NCBI GenBank assembly: GCA_016212925.1
Contig: JACRDF010000025.1
Coordinates: forward strand, 293,101-357,100
Length of the DNA stretch: 64,000 bases
Direction of reading: 5' to 3'
Source of the DNA: Desulfomonile tiedjei
Lineage (GTDB): Bacteria; Desulfobacterota; Desulfomonilia; Desulfomonilales; Desulfomonilaceae
Part shown: in pieces, positions 35,410 through 43,827 of the stretch
How the letters are laid out: every line of letters begins with the position of its first letter
How positions within the stretch are numbered: position 1 is the stretch's first letter
Notes under the pieces: model-generated
What the model was told of the DNA's origin: nothing
Seen by the model: only the letters and a program-made list of their open reading frames with translations
Database searches by the model: none
Translations under genes and position numbers: made by a program

Positions 35410-36212
35410 TGTTCAGAGATCCTTGCGTTTGACGCCAGTTCCTCAGGGCTGATCTCGTAAAGCGCATCGAGTGCTTTGACCCAGAATGTCCCGGGAAACT
35501 TGGCCTCAGCCGCGGCTCGTTCGCCTGCTAACTTGAAAAAGGCCAGAGCAGCCGCGGAGGCTGTTACAGCGTCCTTTTCCGCGGCCAGAAACGCCCCTAC
35601 AATCACGCTGGCTGCGCAGCCTGTCCCGGTGACGTATCCCATCAAGGGGCTTCCTCCGCTGATGATCAGGGATCGGTTCCCGTCTGTCACAAGGTCCCGT
35701 TCGCCCGTGACCGCAATCACCGTGCCGAGAGACGACGCAATGGATCGAGCGGCATCCACCGCGTCTTCCATGGAGTGGATGGAATCCACGCCTCTTGTCG
35801 TGCCTCCCTGAGGCGAGAGGGAAAGTACCTCGGAGGCATTGCCTCGGATCACCGTCGGAAGCGAAGACTTGATGATGCCGCGGGCTGTGTCAGTGCGGAG
35901 TTTGGTGGCTCCGGAGCCTACGGGGTCCAACACGACAGGCTTGCCGGCCACAATGGCCAGTCGCCCGGCCAAGGTCATCGATTCAATCCACGGCTTTGAA
36001 AGAGTGCCTATGTTAATCACCAGGGCGCTCGTTATGAGAGAAAGGTCTTCAATCTCTTCAGGGGCGTGAGCCATTATTGGTGAGGCCCCCATGGCCAAAA
36101 GAACATTGGCGGTAGAGTTCATAACAACGTAATTGGTAATACTGTGCACCACCGGCTTGGACTCACGGATTCGGGCCAGAATTTCACCGGCCATTCGGGC
36201 ATACGCAGACAT
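35406..36212 (-). CDS. thiM: Hydroxyethylthiazole kinase
   Basis: Phosphorylates 4-methyl-5-hydroxyethylthiazole, a salvage step feeding ThiE. 268 residues. Motifs: KPVVHSITNYVVMNSTANVL, ALVINIGTLS, KPVVLDPVGSGATKLR, VIRGNASEV, the VAVTGERD-like AVTGERDLVTDG, and the anion-hole/catalytic MGYVTGTGCAASVIVGAF with Cys. First gene of thiM-thiE. I looked for a TPP riboswitch in the 120 bp upstream and saw none of its conserved blocks. Confidence 0.95.
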   Translation of the reverse strand: MSAYARMAGEILARIRESKPVVHSITNYVVMNSTANVLLAMGASPIMAHAPEEIEDLSLITSALVINIGTLSKPWIESMTLAGRLAIVAGKPVVLDPVGSGATKLRTDTARGIIKSSLPTVIRGNASEVLSLSPQGGTTRGVDSIHSMEDAVDAARSIASSLGTVIAVTGERDLVTDGNRSLIISGGSPLMGYVTGTGCAASVIVGAFLAAEKDAVTASAAALAFFKLAGERAAAEAKFPGTFWVKALDALYEISPEELASNARISEQ

Positions 36213-36333
36213 TCATGCACTCCTTTCACATATCTGGATATTGCAAACAGGTATTATCGCGCAAAAGCGAGGATGCGGGAAAGCCATACTGTTTGAAAGC
36301 GAGGCGATAAGAGGCTACATGCCCGTTAGCGTT

Positions 36334-37137
36334 TCACGTGAGCCATCGTTTGCGGCGTTTGTAGTGTTTGACCTCGCGGTAGCTTTTCTTTTGGCCCATT
36401 TCCGTCAGGCCCAGGTAGAATTCCTTGATGTCTTCGTTTTCTCTAAGCTTTTCCACTTCGTCATCCAGGACGATGCGGCCGCTCTCCATAACGTATCCGT
36501 GATCCGCGATGCTCAGGGCCATGCGGGCATTTTGTTCGACCAGAAGGATGGTCACCTTTTCCTCCTGGTTTATTCTCTGTATTATTTCAAAGATCTCTCC
36601 GACCAGCATGGGGCTGAGTCCCATGGAAGGCTCGTCCAGCAGCATCACCCGTGGACGGGCCATTAGCCCGCGGCCTATGACCAGCATTTGTTGTTCACCA
36701 CCGCTGATGTATCCGGCAAGAACGCCTCTCCGCTGAGTCAGTCTCGGGAAATAGTGGTAAACCGTTTCCAGGTCCCGCTTTATCTGTTTCCGGCTCTTAA
36801 TGGTGTGCGCTCCCACCAGGAGGTTCTCTTCTACGGTCAAATCTTCGAAGGCTTTTCGGCCTTCCATGACCTGGAAGATCCCTTTTCTGACTATCTTCTC
36901 GGGGTCCATCCTGTCGATGCGCTCTCCCATGAAGGTGATGGCTCCGTCGGTAACCTCTCCGTCTTCGGATTTCAGCAGGCCGGAAATCGCCTTCAGAGTC
37001 GTGCTCTTGCCCGCGCCGTTATTGCCGAGTATTGCCACTATTTGGCCTTCATGGACTTTGAGCGACATGCCCTTGAGAACAAGGATGACTTCGCTGTAGA
37101 TCACTTCAATATTGTTTACTTCAAGCATCGGTTGCAT
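36334..37137 (-). CDS. livF: LIV-type ABC transporter ATP-binding protein (set 2)
   Basis: 267 residues from the ATG at 37137, 7 bp after the livG stop; GGGAGC in the end of livG can serve as ribosome site. Canonical LivF: LEVNNIEVIYSEVILVLKGM, Walker A GNNGAGKSTT, IFQVMEGRKAFEDLTVEENL, signature YISGGEQQMLVIGRGL, Walker B VMLLDEPSMGLSP and LLVEQNARMAL. It carries an extra basic C-terminal tail of about 20 residues (SYREVKHYKRRKRWLT). Last gene of the second LIV set. Confidence 0.94.
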   Translation of the reverse strand: MQPMLEVNNIEVIYSEVILVLKGMSLKVHEGQIVAILGNNGAGKSTTLKAISGLLKSEDGEVTDGAITFMGERIDRMDPEKIVRKGIFQVMEGRKAFEDLTVEENLLVGAHTIKSRKQIKRDLETVYHYFPRLTQRRGVLAGYISGGEQQMLVIGRGLMARPRVMLLDEPSMGLSPMLVGEIFEIIQRINQEEKVTILLVEQNARMALSIADHGYVMESGRIVLDDEVEKLRENEDIKEFYLGLTEMGQKKSYREVKHYKRRKRWLT

Positions 37138-37144
37138 CAGACAG

Positions 37145-37969
37145 TTACGCTCCCAGCCTTGAGTACGCCAGGTCTTTCTCGCCAAGATATGCCTTGATGA
37201 CCAGCTCATTGTGTCTTATTTCGGGAGGCTCGCCCTCGGCTATCTTGATCCCGAAGTCCAGGACCGCGATGCGATCCGAAATGTCCATCACCACGCCCAT
37301 ATCGTGCTCTATAAGAATGATCGTCACGCCCCACTCGTCGTGTATGTCCAATATGAATCTGGCTATGTCTTCCGTTTCTTCCAGGTTCATGCCGGTAACA
37401 GGCTCGTCCAGGAGAAGCAGTTTTGGCTTCATTGCCAAGGCCCGAGCCAATTCAACCCTCTTTTGCAGCCCGTAAGGCAAGGTCCCGACTTTTTTCTTGC
37501 GAATGTGTTCTATTTCGAGGAGGTCTATGATGGTCTCTTCTATTTCCTTGCGAAGCGCCATTTCCGTGCGCCTTGCCTCGCCGAAATAATACCCCGCGGA
37601 CAACAGCCCGGTTTGCAGGTGAACGTGACGACCGAGCTTAATGTTGTCCAGGACAGTCATACCCTTGAACAGCTCGACGTTTTGAAAGGTTCGAGCAATC
37701 CCCAGGCCGGCAATCTGGTACGGCTTGAGGCGCGTTATATCCCGGCCCTCAAAGAATATGCGCCCTTGGCTAGGTTGATAGAACCTATTGATGCAGTTTA
37801 GCAGGCACGTTTTGCCCGCGCCGTTAGGGCCTATGATGGCAAAGATCTCCCCTTTCCTAACGCCTGTGCTCACATTCGCAAGGACATTTACTCCGCCGAA
37901 CCTGAGAAAAATTCCGTCTACGGAGAGCTGAAATTCGCTCTCTGCCGGATTGGCTGAAGGAACTGTCAT
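37145..37969 (-). CDS. livG: LIV-type ABC transporter ATP-binding protein (set 2)
   Basis: 274 residues. Walker A GPNGAGKTCLLNCIN, the LivG block GLGIARTFQNVELFKGMTV, signature TLPYGLQKRVELARALA, Walker B LLLLDEPVTGMN and H-loop IILIEHDMGVVMDI, all normal for LivG, in contrast to the divergent set 1 protein. Directly upstream of livF and downstream of the FadD-type ligase on the minus strand. Confidence 0.94.
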   Translation of the reverse strand: MTVPSANPAESEFQLSVDGIFLRFGGVNVLANVSTGVRKGEIFAIIGPNGAGKTCLLNCINRFYQPSQGRIFFEGRDITRLKPYQIAGLGIARTFQNVELFKGMTVLDNIKLGRHVHLQTGLLSAGYYFGEARRTEMALRKEIEETIIDLLEIEHIRKKKVGTLPYGLQKRVELARALAMKPKLLLLDEPVTGMNLEETEDIARFILDIHDEWGVTIILIEHDMGVVMDISDRIAVLDFGIKIAEGEPPEIRHNELVIKAYLGEKDLAYSRLGA

Positions 37970-38047
37970 TAAATAATCACCTCAAGTCGTCTGGTTCCCA
38001 GGCTCCTGGGAACGAGGATCGACCTTGTTCCAAAAGCTTCATATATT

Positions 38048-38154
38048 GTCTCGCTGTTCGGATTTCCCTGACGGGAAAGCCGAACAGCGAGCATGATACA
38101 AAAGTTTTTGGAGAGGGGTGCGGGGAGGACCTTTTTACAAAAAGGTCCTCCCCG
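38048..38154 (-). repeat. 3'-flanking composite repeat, copy 9 (best preserved)
   Basis: 20 bp beyond the ligase stop. Core hairpin at 38119-38154: arms GCGGGGAGGACCTTTTT and its complement. Then the conserved spacer (plus strand CATGATACAAAAGTTTTTGG) and a palindrome at 38048-38089 with arms CTCGCTGTTCGG and CCGAACAGCGAG plus inner TTTCCC/GGGAAA. Confidence 0.88.
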
Positions 38155-38173
38155 CAATTTTCCAATCTCCAGT

Positions 38174-40066
38174 CTACGGCACCTCTTTGATGCGGACCGA
38201 GGTTTGCATTCTGAATTCCTTGCCGTCGCGGTATCGGATATCCGTAGCCACGTCCAGCACCTCTTGATCTCCGTACAGGGCCTGGATAAGCTGGGCGTAT
38301 CGCTGTTCCACGAAGGACCTCCTGACCTTTCGCGTTCTGGTCATTTCGTCGTCGTCAGCATCCAGTTCTTTGTGGAGCATCACGAATCTTCGGACCTGCG
38401 CAGCTTTTGGCAGCGATTTGTTCATTTCCGCGATTTCCTCAGCGATCAGGTCATAGACCTGCTCCTTCTGAGATAGGTCCGTGTACGTCGTATAAGTGAT
38501 CTTGTTGTTTTCAGCCCACTTACCTACATTGTTCATGTCCATGTTCACCAAGGCCGCGACAAACGGACGCTCTTTTCCCACAACAACCGCTTCAGAGATG
38601 TACATACTGAACTTGAGCTTGTTCTCGATGAGCTGAGGCGAAAACTTGGTGCCATCGGAAAGTTTCATGACATCTTTCATGCGGTCGATGACCAACAGAT
38701 GGCCGTCCTCGTCGAGGATCCCTTGATCGCCGGAGTGGAGCCAACCGTCAATGAGGGTCTTGCGTGTGGCCTCGTCGTTCTTGTAATAGCCTGCAAAGAC
38801 CGTGGGACCACGTGTAAGGATTTCTCCAGTGTCCGAGATCTTAATCTCCATTTCAGGAATCGGCTTTCCTACGGTGTCGAGCTTGATATCCTTGTTCCTG
38901 TGGGCAACGGAGATCCCCGCTGTTTCGGTCTGGCCGTAGATCTGCTTAATGTTGACCCCAAGCGCTTGAAAAAGGTTGAAAATCTCCGGTCCCAGAGCGG
39001 CCCCGCCAGTGTAGACGTTCCGCAGGTTCTTTAGTCCGAGGTAATTCTTCAGGGAGCGAAAGACCAAGTAATAGCAAGTCCAGGAAAGAAGCGAAGCCAA
39101 AGCACCAGGCTCCTTGTTTGCCAGCCTCAGCTCCGCCATTTTGTATCCCATCGGCATACATCTGTTGTACAAGAACCTCTTTATCCACGCCGCGTCCTGG
39201 ATCTTGACCTGGATGTCGGAGCACATCTTTTCCCAGAACCTGGGTGGAGCAAACAGAAGCTGCGGGCCAATTTCACGGATATTTTCCGCGACGGTTTCGA
39301 CTTTCTCGGGGAAATTTACAGTGAATCCCTTGTAAAGATGCCACGAAACACCCGTCATCTGTTCCCCTACCCATGCCAGGGGGAGGAATGACACATGATT
39401 GTCCGTGACGTATGTCGGATCAATTTCATCATAATTGACGGCCATCTTTATCATGTTCCGATGGGTCAGCATGGCCCCCTTGGGAAGCCCGGTAGTCCCC
39501 GAGGTGTAGGCCAGGACAGCCACCGTGCCTTCCGTAACCCGGCTGAGGGTCTGCTCGAAAAGGCCCGGTTCAGCCGCCGCCAGATCACGACCCATTTGTT
39601 GGACTCTGGTAAAGGGGACAAGCAGTGGATCGTCGTAATATCTCATCCCTTTCATATCGTCCACGATCACATGCTTGATCTTGGGGCACGCTTCCTTGAT
39701 CTGTAAGAACTTGTCCGTCTGCTCCTGGTCTTCCACTATGAGAAACACGGCGTCGGAATGGTCGATAATGTACTTCACCTGATCTAGGTGGCTGTCGGGA
39801 AAAATGCCAAGGGCCGCGCCGCCGAGCGACTGGATGGCAAGCTCGGAGTAGACCCATTGAGGCCGATTGTCGCCAAGGATGGCAAGCTTGTCACCCGGCT
39901 GACAGCCGAGGGCCAGGAGCCCCAGAGCAAGGTCCCGCACATTGTCGAAATATTGTTGCCAACTCACGGATTGCCAGATGCCGAATTCTTTCTCCCGGAG
40001 AGCGACCTTCTCCGGGCCGAACTTCTTGGCGTTTTCCATCAACAAATGTGGGAGCGTTTGAGTCAT
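38174..40066 (-). CDS. Long-chain acyl-CoA synthetase, FadD15/ACSL type
   Basis: AMP-forming ligase of 630 residues, longer than set 1's and of the bacterial FadD15/ACSL type. Motifs: A3 VLAYTSGTTGLPKGAMLTH, A5 IYGQTETAG, LHSGDQGILDEDGHL, and the hinge IDRMKDVMKLSDGTKFSPQL. The C-terminal part (IRYRDGKEFRMQTSVRIKEVP) lacks an obvious C-terminal GK lysine motif, as is usual in this subgroup. Placed between livK and livG of the second LIV set, suggesting that the imported substrate is activated to its CoA ester (inference). Fatty or aromatic acids are both possible. Confidence 0.92.
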   Translation of the reverse strand: MTQTLPHLLMENAKKFGPEKVALREKEFGIWQSVSWQQYFDNVRDLALGLLALGCQPGDKLAILGDNRPQWVYSELAIQSLGGAALGIFPDSHLDQVKYIIDHSDAVFLIVEDQEQTDKFLQIKEACPKIKHVIVDDMKGMRYYDDPLLVPFTRVQQMGRDLAAAEPGLFEQTLSRVTEGTVAVLAYTSGTTGLPKGAMLTHRNMIKMAVNYDEIDPTYVTDNHVSFLPLAWVGEQMTGVSWHLYKGFTVNFPEKVETVAENIREIGPQLLFAPPRFWEKMCSDIQVKIQDAAWIKRFLYNRCMPMGYKMAELRLANKEPGALASLLSWTCYYLVFRSLKNYLGLKNLRNVYTGGAALGPEIFNLFQALGVNIKQIYGQTETAGISVAHRNKDIKLDTVGKPIPEMEIKISDTGEILTRGPTVFAGYYKNDEATRKTLIDGWLHSGDQGILDEDGHLLVIDRMKDVMKLSDGTKFSPQLIENKLKFSMYISEAVVVGKERPFVAALVNMDMNNVGKWAENNKITYTTYTDLSQKEQVYDLIAEEIAEMNKSLPKAAQVRRFVMLHKELDADDDEMTRTRKVRRSFVEQRYAQLIQALYGDQEVLDVATDIRYRDGKEFRMQTSVRIKEVP

Positions 40067-40336
40067 TGGTAACCGTCTATCAAACCTGTGGCCTAAATGG
40101 TTGGAACGCGGGGGCAGGTCCCCGCGGCTGCCCCTAATTCGATTACCGGCAAGATGCCAGCGCTACATTTACCCTGCCTCTTCGTAGCGCCCACCCCTTC
40201 TTTTGGGAGAGCGTTGGGGCAAGGGTAGTTCGCGTAGGATGCGGTAACTAACGGGAACCGCATCGTTCGCATCGCACGAGCGTTCCTCGAACGATGCGGT
40301 TCGCTTCGCTCACCACATCCTACAGGACTATTTAGA

Positions 40337-40416
40337 TGCGGGCACGGCACGCCGTGCCCCTACCCAAGCCCGCGGCCGTCGAATTAACTGTAGGGGCACG
40401 GCGTGCCGTGCCCGCA
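40337..40416. repeat. Perfect 27-bp inverted REP
   Basis: Arms 40337-40363 and 40390-40416; each arm is itself palindromic (GGGCACGGCACGCCGTGCCC), and the right arm starts with GTAG. It could fold as one long hairpin or a cloverleaf. The region 40067-40443 otherwise holds a GAACGATGCGGTTCG-type palindrome near 40280 and no gene. Confidence 0.85.
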
Positions 40417-40443
40417 GTCTTGCGCTATGCTATGCCGATACTG

Positions 40444-41613
40444 TCATTCCAGCGTCATCCAGTCGGATGCAGGTTCGAGGATCTTTTTCTCCACATTAAC
40501 CTTCCAAACCCGCGCGACAGGAAACTTGTTGTTTTTTATGGTGAAAGGAGCGGACAACCCGCCGCTGTCAAAGTCCTTCAGCGATTGCAGGGCCTTGACC
40601 AGGCCTTCTCCGTTGAGTTGCCCGGCCTTGTCGGCCCTCTTAAGACACTCGACAAAGAGCAGGCCGGTCATGAACCCCTGCATATAGGAATTGTCCCTAT
40701 ACGTAACTTTAGGATGCACCTTCGCGGTATAGGCCTTGATCTTTTTGATCATCGGCACGTCATCGTTCCACCAATACATGTAGGGATTAACCGCCATGTA
40801 ACCTTCAGCCAGCGGGCCGAGGTTGTCCACGATCATCTTGGACGCGCCCCAGAACGTTCCCATGAACTTGCATTTCATCCCGAAATCACGGCACTGCTTG
40901 ATGACGGTTTGCACAGGGTCCACGACAAATCCCTGAAAGATGACATAGTCGGGGTCTTTCTGCTTCAGGACCAGCACCTGCGAGGTCACGTCCACTGCAC
41001 CCACCTGTGCTACGCCTTCAGCCACCAGATCGAGCTTCAGGTCTTTGCACTTCTGGCGGCCATATGGGATGGGGTCTTTGCCGAACTCGGTGTCACTGTA
41101 GAAAAACGCGACTTTTGCTCCGGGCTTTTCTTTAGCGATGTACTGGAGCAGAATCCCAATCATGTCACTGTAAGTAGGGCCGGGAACGAATATGTACGGG
41201 TTCGCGGCGAAATCCGCCAGTTCGCTGGAAAAAGAGGTGGAGCTGTAAAGAATCTTGAATCGATCCTTTATCTCCGGAGCCATGGCCTTGCCCAGTCCGG
41301 TGCTCTCTCCGTACATGATCAGAGGATTGTCTCTGGACATAATCCTTTTGAAAGCCGCGGTCGCCACATCCAACTGGTATTGCCCGTCTTCCATTATGTA
41401 CTTGATTTTCTTACCGTTGATTCCTCCATCTTCGTTAGCCATCATCAGCGCGTCTTCCAGTCCGGCATTGATTTGACCGCCGGCAAAGGCGAAGCGGCCG
41501 GTAATAGGCTGAACAGCTCCGACCTTGATCTCTTCCTGTGCAAAGGCCGTCGAACCAATGAGCGCCAAGGTAAGAATCAGAAGGGCCGCAATTCCAAAAA
41601 CTTTTCCTCTCAT
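40444..41613 (-). CDS. livK: LIV-type ABC transporter substrate-binding protein (set 2)
   Basis: 389 residues; AAGGAGAGG precedes the ATG. Signal peptide MRGKVFGIAALLILTLALIG with cleavage after AFA. Peripla_BP_6 fold: EEIKVGAVQPITGRFAFAGG, GINGKKIKYIMEDGQYQLDV, VAFFYSDTEFGKDPIPYGRQ, and VTYRDNSYMQGFMTGLLFVE. It is only distantly similar to the set 1 protein, suggesting a different ligand. Lies between the ligase and the RAYT gene; the permease genes are upstream on the same strand. Confidence 0.92.
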   Translation of the reverse strand: MRGKVFGIAALLILTLALIGSTAFAQEEIKVGAVQPITGRFAFAGGQINAGLEDALMMANEDGGINGKKIKYIMEDGQYQLDVATAAFKRIMSRDNPLIMYGESTGLGKAMAPEIKDRFKILYSSTSFSSELADFAANPYIFVPGPTYSDMIGILLQYIAKEKPGAKVAFFYSDTEFGKDPIPYGRQKCKDLKLDLVAEGVAQVGAVDVTSQVLVLKQKDPDYVIFQGFVVDPVQTVIKQCRDFGMKCKFMGTFWGASKMIVDNLGPLAEGYMAVNPYMYWWNDDVPMIKKIKAYTAKVHPKVTYRDNSYMQGFMTGLLFVECLKRADKAGQLNGEGLVKALQSLKDFDSGGLSAPFTIKNNKFPVARVWKVNVEKKILEPASDWMTLE

Positions 41614-41675
41614 GAATCACCTCTCCTTTCACCGTTGAGTGTGGATAAGAAAACCCCAGAGTGCAGTTGTTCAAT

Positions 41676-41731
41676 GTAGGGGCGCTTCGAGAAGCGCCCT
41701 GATTTCGGGCGGTTCACGAACCGCGCCGACA
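41676..41731. repeat. GTAG-type REP, 3' flank of RAYT
   Basis: GTAGGGGCGCTTCGAGAAGC with GCCC, then GGGCGGTTCACGAACCGC. Same double unit as at 16749. It is followed at 41762-41792 by a TTCCCAGGCTTCAGCCTGGA palindrome. Confidence 0.75.
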
Positions 41732-41776
41732 GTATATGACGCCGGCTGCACAAAAGTTCGTCCTCGTTCCCAGGCT

Positions 41777-42361
41777 TCAGCCTGGAAACGAGGGAAAGGG
41801 TTGCCCAATGACATCCGGATTTTCAGGGTCCTCCTGCCATTGCGACGGATTTGCCTTGATATATTCGCGAATCGCGTTCAGGGCATTTTCGTTACGGATG
41901 ACGTGTTCGTAATAGTTGCGTTGCCACAGGCGACCCGATAGCGGCACCCATCCCAGCATTTTCGCCCCCAGTATGTACTGGCCCGTCGTAATTGATTTGA
42001 ATGCCCCTACGACGTCGCCCAACGTAGGGGCAACCCTCGTGGTTGCCCTCCCATTCCGACGATCTGGGGCACCCACAAGGGGCGTCCCTACCAACCAAAC
42101 GATGCCATGAACGTGGCTAAGCATGATCACGTAGGTGTCTATCTTCATCTTAGGGAATCTTTGATCCAGTTGTTCCCATATGTTCCTAATCATAAGGCCT
42201 GGCTCGTTCAATCGCACCTCTCCGCGCACGATCTTCCCGAGAATGCATTCCCTGTTATGGGCGCAAATCGTAACAAAATACGCCCCGGCCGTCGAATAAT
42301 CGTAATCCTTTAGACGAATCGAATGCCTGCGGTGGTTGTCCGGATCATATTTCATCGGCAA
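41777..42361 (-). mobile_element. REP-associated tyrosine transposase (RAYT) gene
   Basis: A 194-residue Y1/HUH-fold protein of the RAYT (TnpA-REP) family, known to act on single-stranded REP hairpins. Features: AGAYFVTICAHNRECIL, the HUH pair in MLSHVHGIVWL (His83, His85), GAFKSITTGQYI, and the catalytic Tyr in LWQRNYYEHVIRNE (Tyr150/151). Residues about 92-114 are encoded by a REP palindrome inserted in frame between the HUH and FKSITT segments. GTAG-type REPs also flank the gene at 41676 and 42414. It interrupts the second LIV set between livM and livK on the same strand. The gene looks intact. Confidence 0.9.
42024..42091. repeat. REP inside the RAYT coding region
   Basis: GTAGGGGCAACCCTCGTGGT with TGCCCTCCCATTCC, then GGGGCACCCACAAGGGGCGT and CCCTAC: two palindromes in opposite senses. 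On the minus strand it reads in frame as part of the transposase (GTPLVGAPDRRNGRATTRVA). Confidence 0.85.
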
Positions 42362-42413
42362 CTATCGGTGTTTGCGAGCCGACGCAGATTCCTCGAACGT
42401 GTTTGTGGGTCAG

Positions 42414-42530
42414 GTAGGGGCAACCCTCGTGGTTGCCCTCCCATTCCAATGATCGTGGGCGCCCACAAGGGGCGCGCCGTGCCAGCCGAATGATGTCATG
42501 TAGGGGCAACCCTCCTGGTGGCCCTCCGGT
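42414..42530. repeat. GTAG-type REPs, 5' flank of RAYT
   Basis: GTAGGGGCAACCCTCGTGGT... is almost identical to the copy inside the RAYT gene over its first 34 bases. It is followed by a CCAGCCGAATGATGTCATG stretch resembling the RAYT sequence next to the internal REP (15 of 21 bases), then a further GTAGGGGCAACCCTCCTGG at 42500. Confidence 0.8.
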
Positions 42531-42585
42531 CCCCCACGTTCATCGCGGCGTTACCGCATCCTATCCACTGTTAAACAACCACACC

Positions 42586-43629
42586 TCAGTACGAGAACGG
42601 CCAAAGCGTGAAGGAATTCTTTATTCGGTGCCATATCTCCGCAAGCCCGTGTGGTTCGAAAATCAGGAAAGACACTATCAGCGCGCCGAAAATCACGTCC
42701 TTCATGGGGATGAACAGCGGCCCCAAAGAGGGAGAAACAGCCTTCGCGTACCCCGTAAGGACGTTCAGAAGCTCCGGAACCAAAGTCATAAAAACCGCGC
42801 CGAAGATCGACCCGAGAACGCTTCCGAGACCGCCCACAATGACCATAGCCAGGTATTGAATTGACAGGGAAAAAGGAAAATGCTCCGGGGTGACGACCTT
42901 CATGAAACTCACCCATAGCCCTCCTGCAATTCCCGCGTAAAAGGAACTCAAAGCAAACGCCGTGAGCTTGTAACGAAAAAGGTTGATGCCCATGATCTCG
43001 GCGGCCAGATCTCTATCTCTTATGGCTACAAAAGCTCTGCCCCATTTGGTTCGAACCAGATTTCTGGCAAAACCCAGGCCCAACAGTACAAGCGCCAAGG
43101 TGATGTAATAGAAACTCTTTTCCGTGTCGAAGACGAAACCGCCTATATGAGGCGGCGGGACATTGATGCCACGAATCCCTCGCGTCATGGATTCCCAATG
43201 GACAAAGATATACTCGAGGATAAATTGGGCCGCTAGGGTCGCTATGACTAGGTAAAGTCCTTTTACTCTCAGGGATGGGACCCCGATAAACATTCCAACG
43301 GCAGCGGAAATCAGCCCCGCGGCCGGTAGGGCCACCCAAAAAGGAACACCCCAGCGAGTTATGAGGATTGCAGTTGCATAACCGCCAACTCCCACGAAAG
43401 CCGCGTGACCAAGAGAAATCTGGCCCGTGAAACCCGTGAGCAGGTTCAAGCCCACCGCGGCAATGATGGCGAAGCCTATGATATTGGCCACGTACAATAC
43501 GTACGAGCTGGCAATCAAAGGGAGGGTCAAAAGAGAAATTAACAAGAGGCCCAGCCAGAACTTGACGAACCACGTCTGAAAAATCCTTTCATCTTCCAGA
43601 TATGATTCTTTGAAATCACCGCAGCGCAT
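42586..43629 (-). CDS. livM: Branched-chain amino acid-type ABC transporter permease (set 2)
   Basis: 347 residues, LivM family, nine to ten hydrophobic helices. Motifs: AAVGLNLLTGFTGQISLGHA, GVPSLRVKGLYLVIATLA, the cytoplasmic loop WGRAFVAIRDRDLAAEIMGI, and YLAMVIVGGLGSVLGSIFGA. Downstream of livH by about 200 bp of palindromic repeats and upstream of the RAYT gene. Forms the pore with LivH. Confidence 0.94.
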   Translation of the reverse strand: MRCGDFKESYLEDERIFQTWFVKFWLGLLLISLLTLPLIASSYVLYVANIIGFAIIAAVGLNLLTGFTGQISLGHAAFVGVGGYATAILITRWGVPFWVALPAAGLISAAVGMFIGVPSLRVKGLYLVIATLAAQFILEYIFVHWESMTRGIRGINVPPPHIGGFVFDTEKSFYYITLALVLLGLGFARNLVRTKWGRAFVAIRDRDLAAEIMGINLFRYKLTAFALSSFYAGIAGGLWVSFMKVVTPEHFPFSLSIQYLAMVIVGGLGSVLGSIFGAVFMTLVPELLNVLTGYAKAVSPSLGPLFIPMKDVIFGALIVSFLIFEPHGLAEIWHRIKNSFTLWPFSY

Positions 43630-43661
43630 TAGTCACTCTCTACAGAAGAAGCACCGGTTAG

Positions 43662-43802
43662 GTCTCGTTCCCAGGCTCCAGCCTGGGAATGTCTGCGGTC
43701 CGGGCTCCAGCCCGGACATCCTCTGGGTTCCCTCAGAGCGTTATTTTTGAGGAGGCGGAGCCTCCCGGTATGCGTTCCCAGGCTGGAACCTGGGAACGAG
43801 AG
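43662..43802. repeat. CCAGGC palindromic cluster between livH and livM
   Basis: CGTTCCCAGGCTCCAGCCTG with GGAA, CCGGGCTCCAGCCCGG, AGGAGGCGGAGCCTCCCG, and GTTCCCAGGCTGGAACCTGG with GAACGAGA. Same family as at 34470 and 49600. Confidence 0.75.
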
Positions 43803-43827
43803 GACGAACTTCCTCGCCCTTCCGCGA

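Noticed and set aside
36213..36333. Possible TPP riboswitch before thiM
   Set aside because: None of the conserved riboswitch blocks (CTGAGA, ACCTGATC-type) was seen on the coding strand.
41640..41648. Perfect DnaA-box-like TGTGGATAA upstream of livK set 2
   Set aside because: A single box without a cluster, AT-rich unwinding region or dnaA/dnaN neighbours is not an origin.
40336..41679. 447-codon plus-strand ORF
   Set aside because: Antisense shadow of livK; the minus frame has signal peptide, ribosome site and family motifs.
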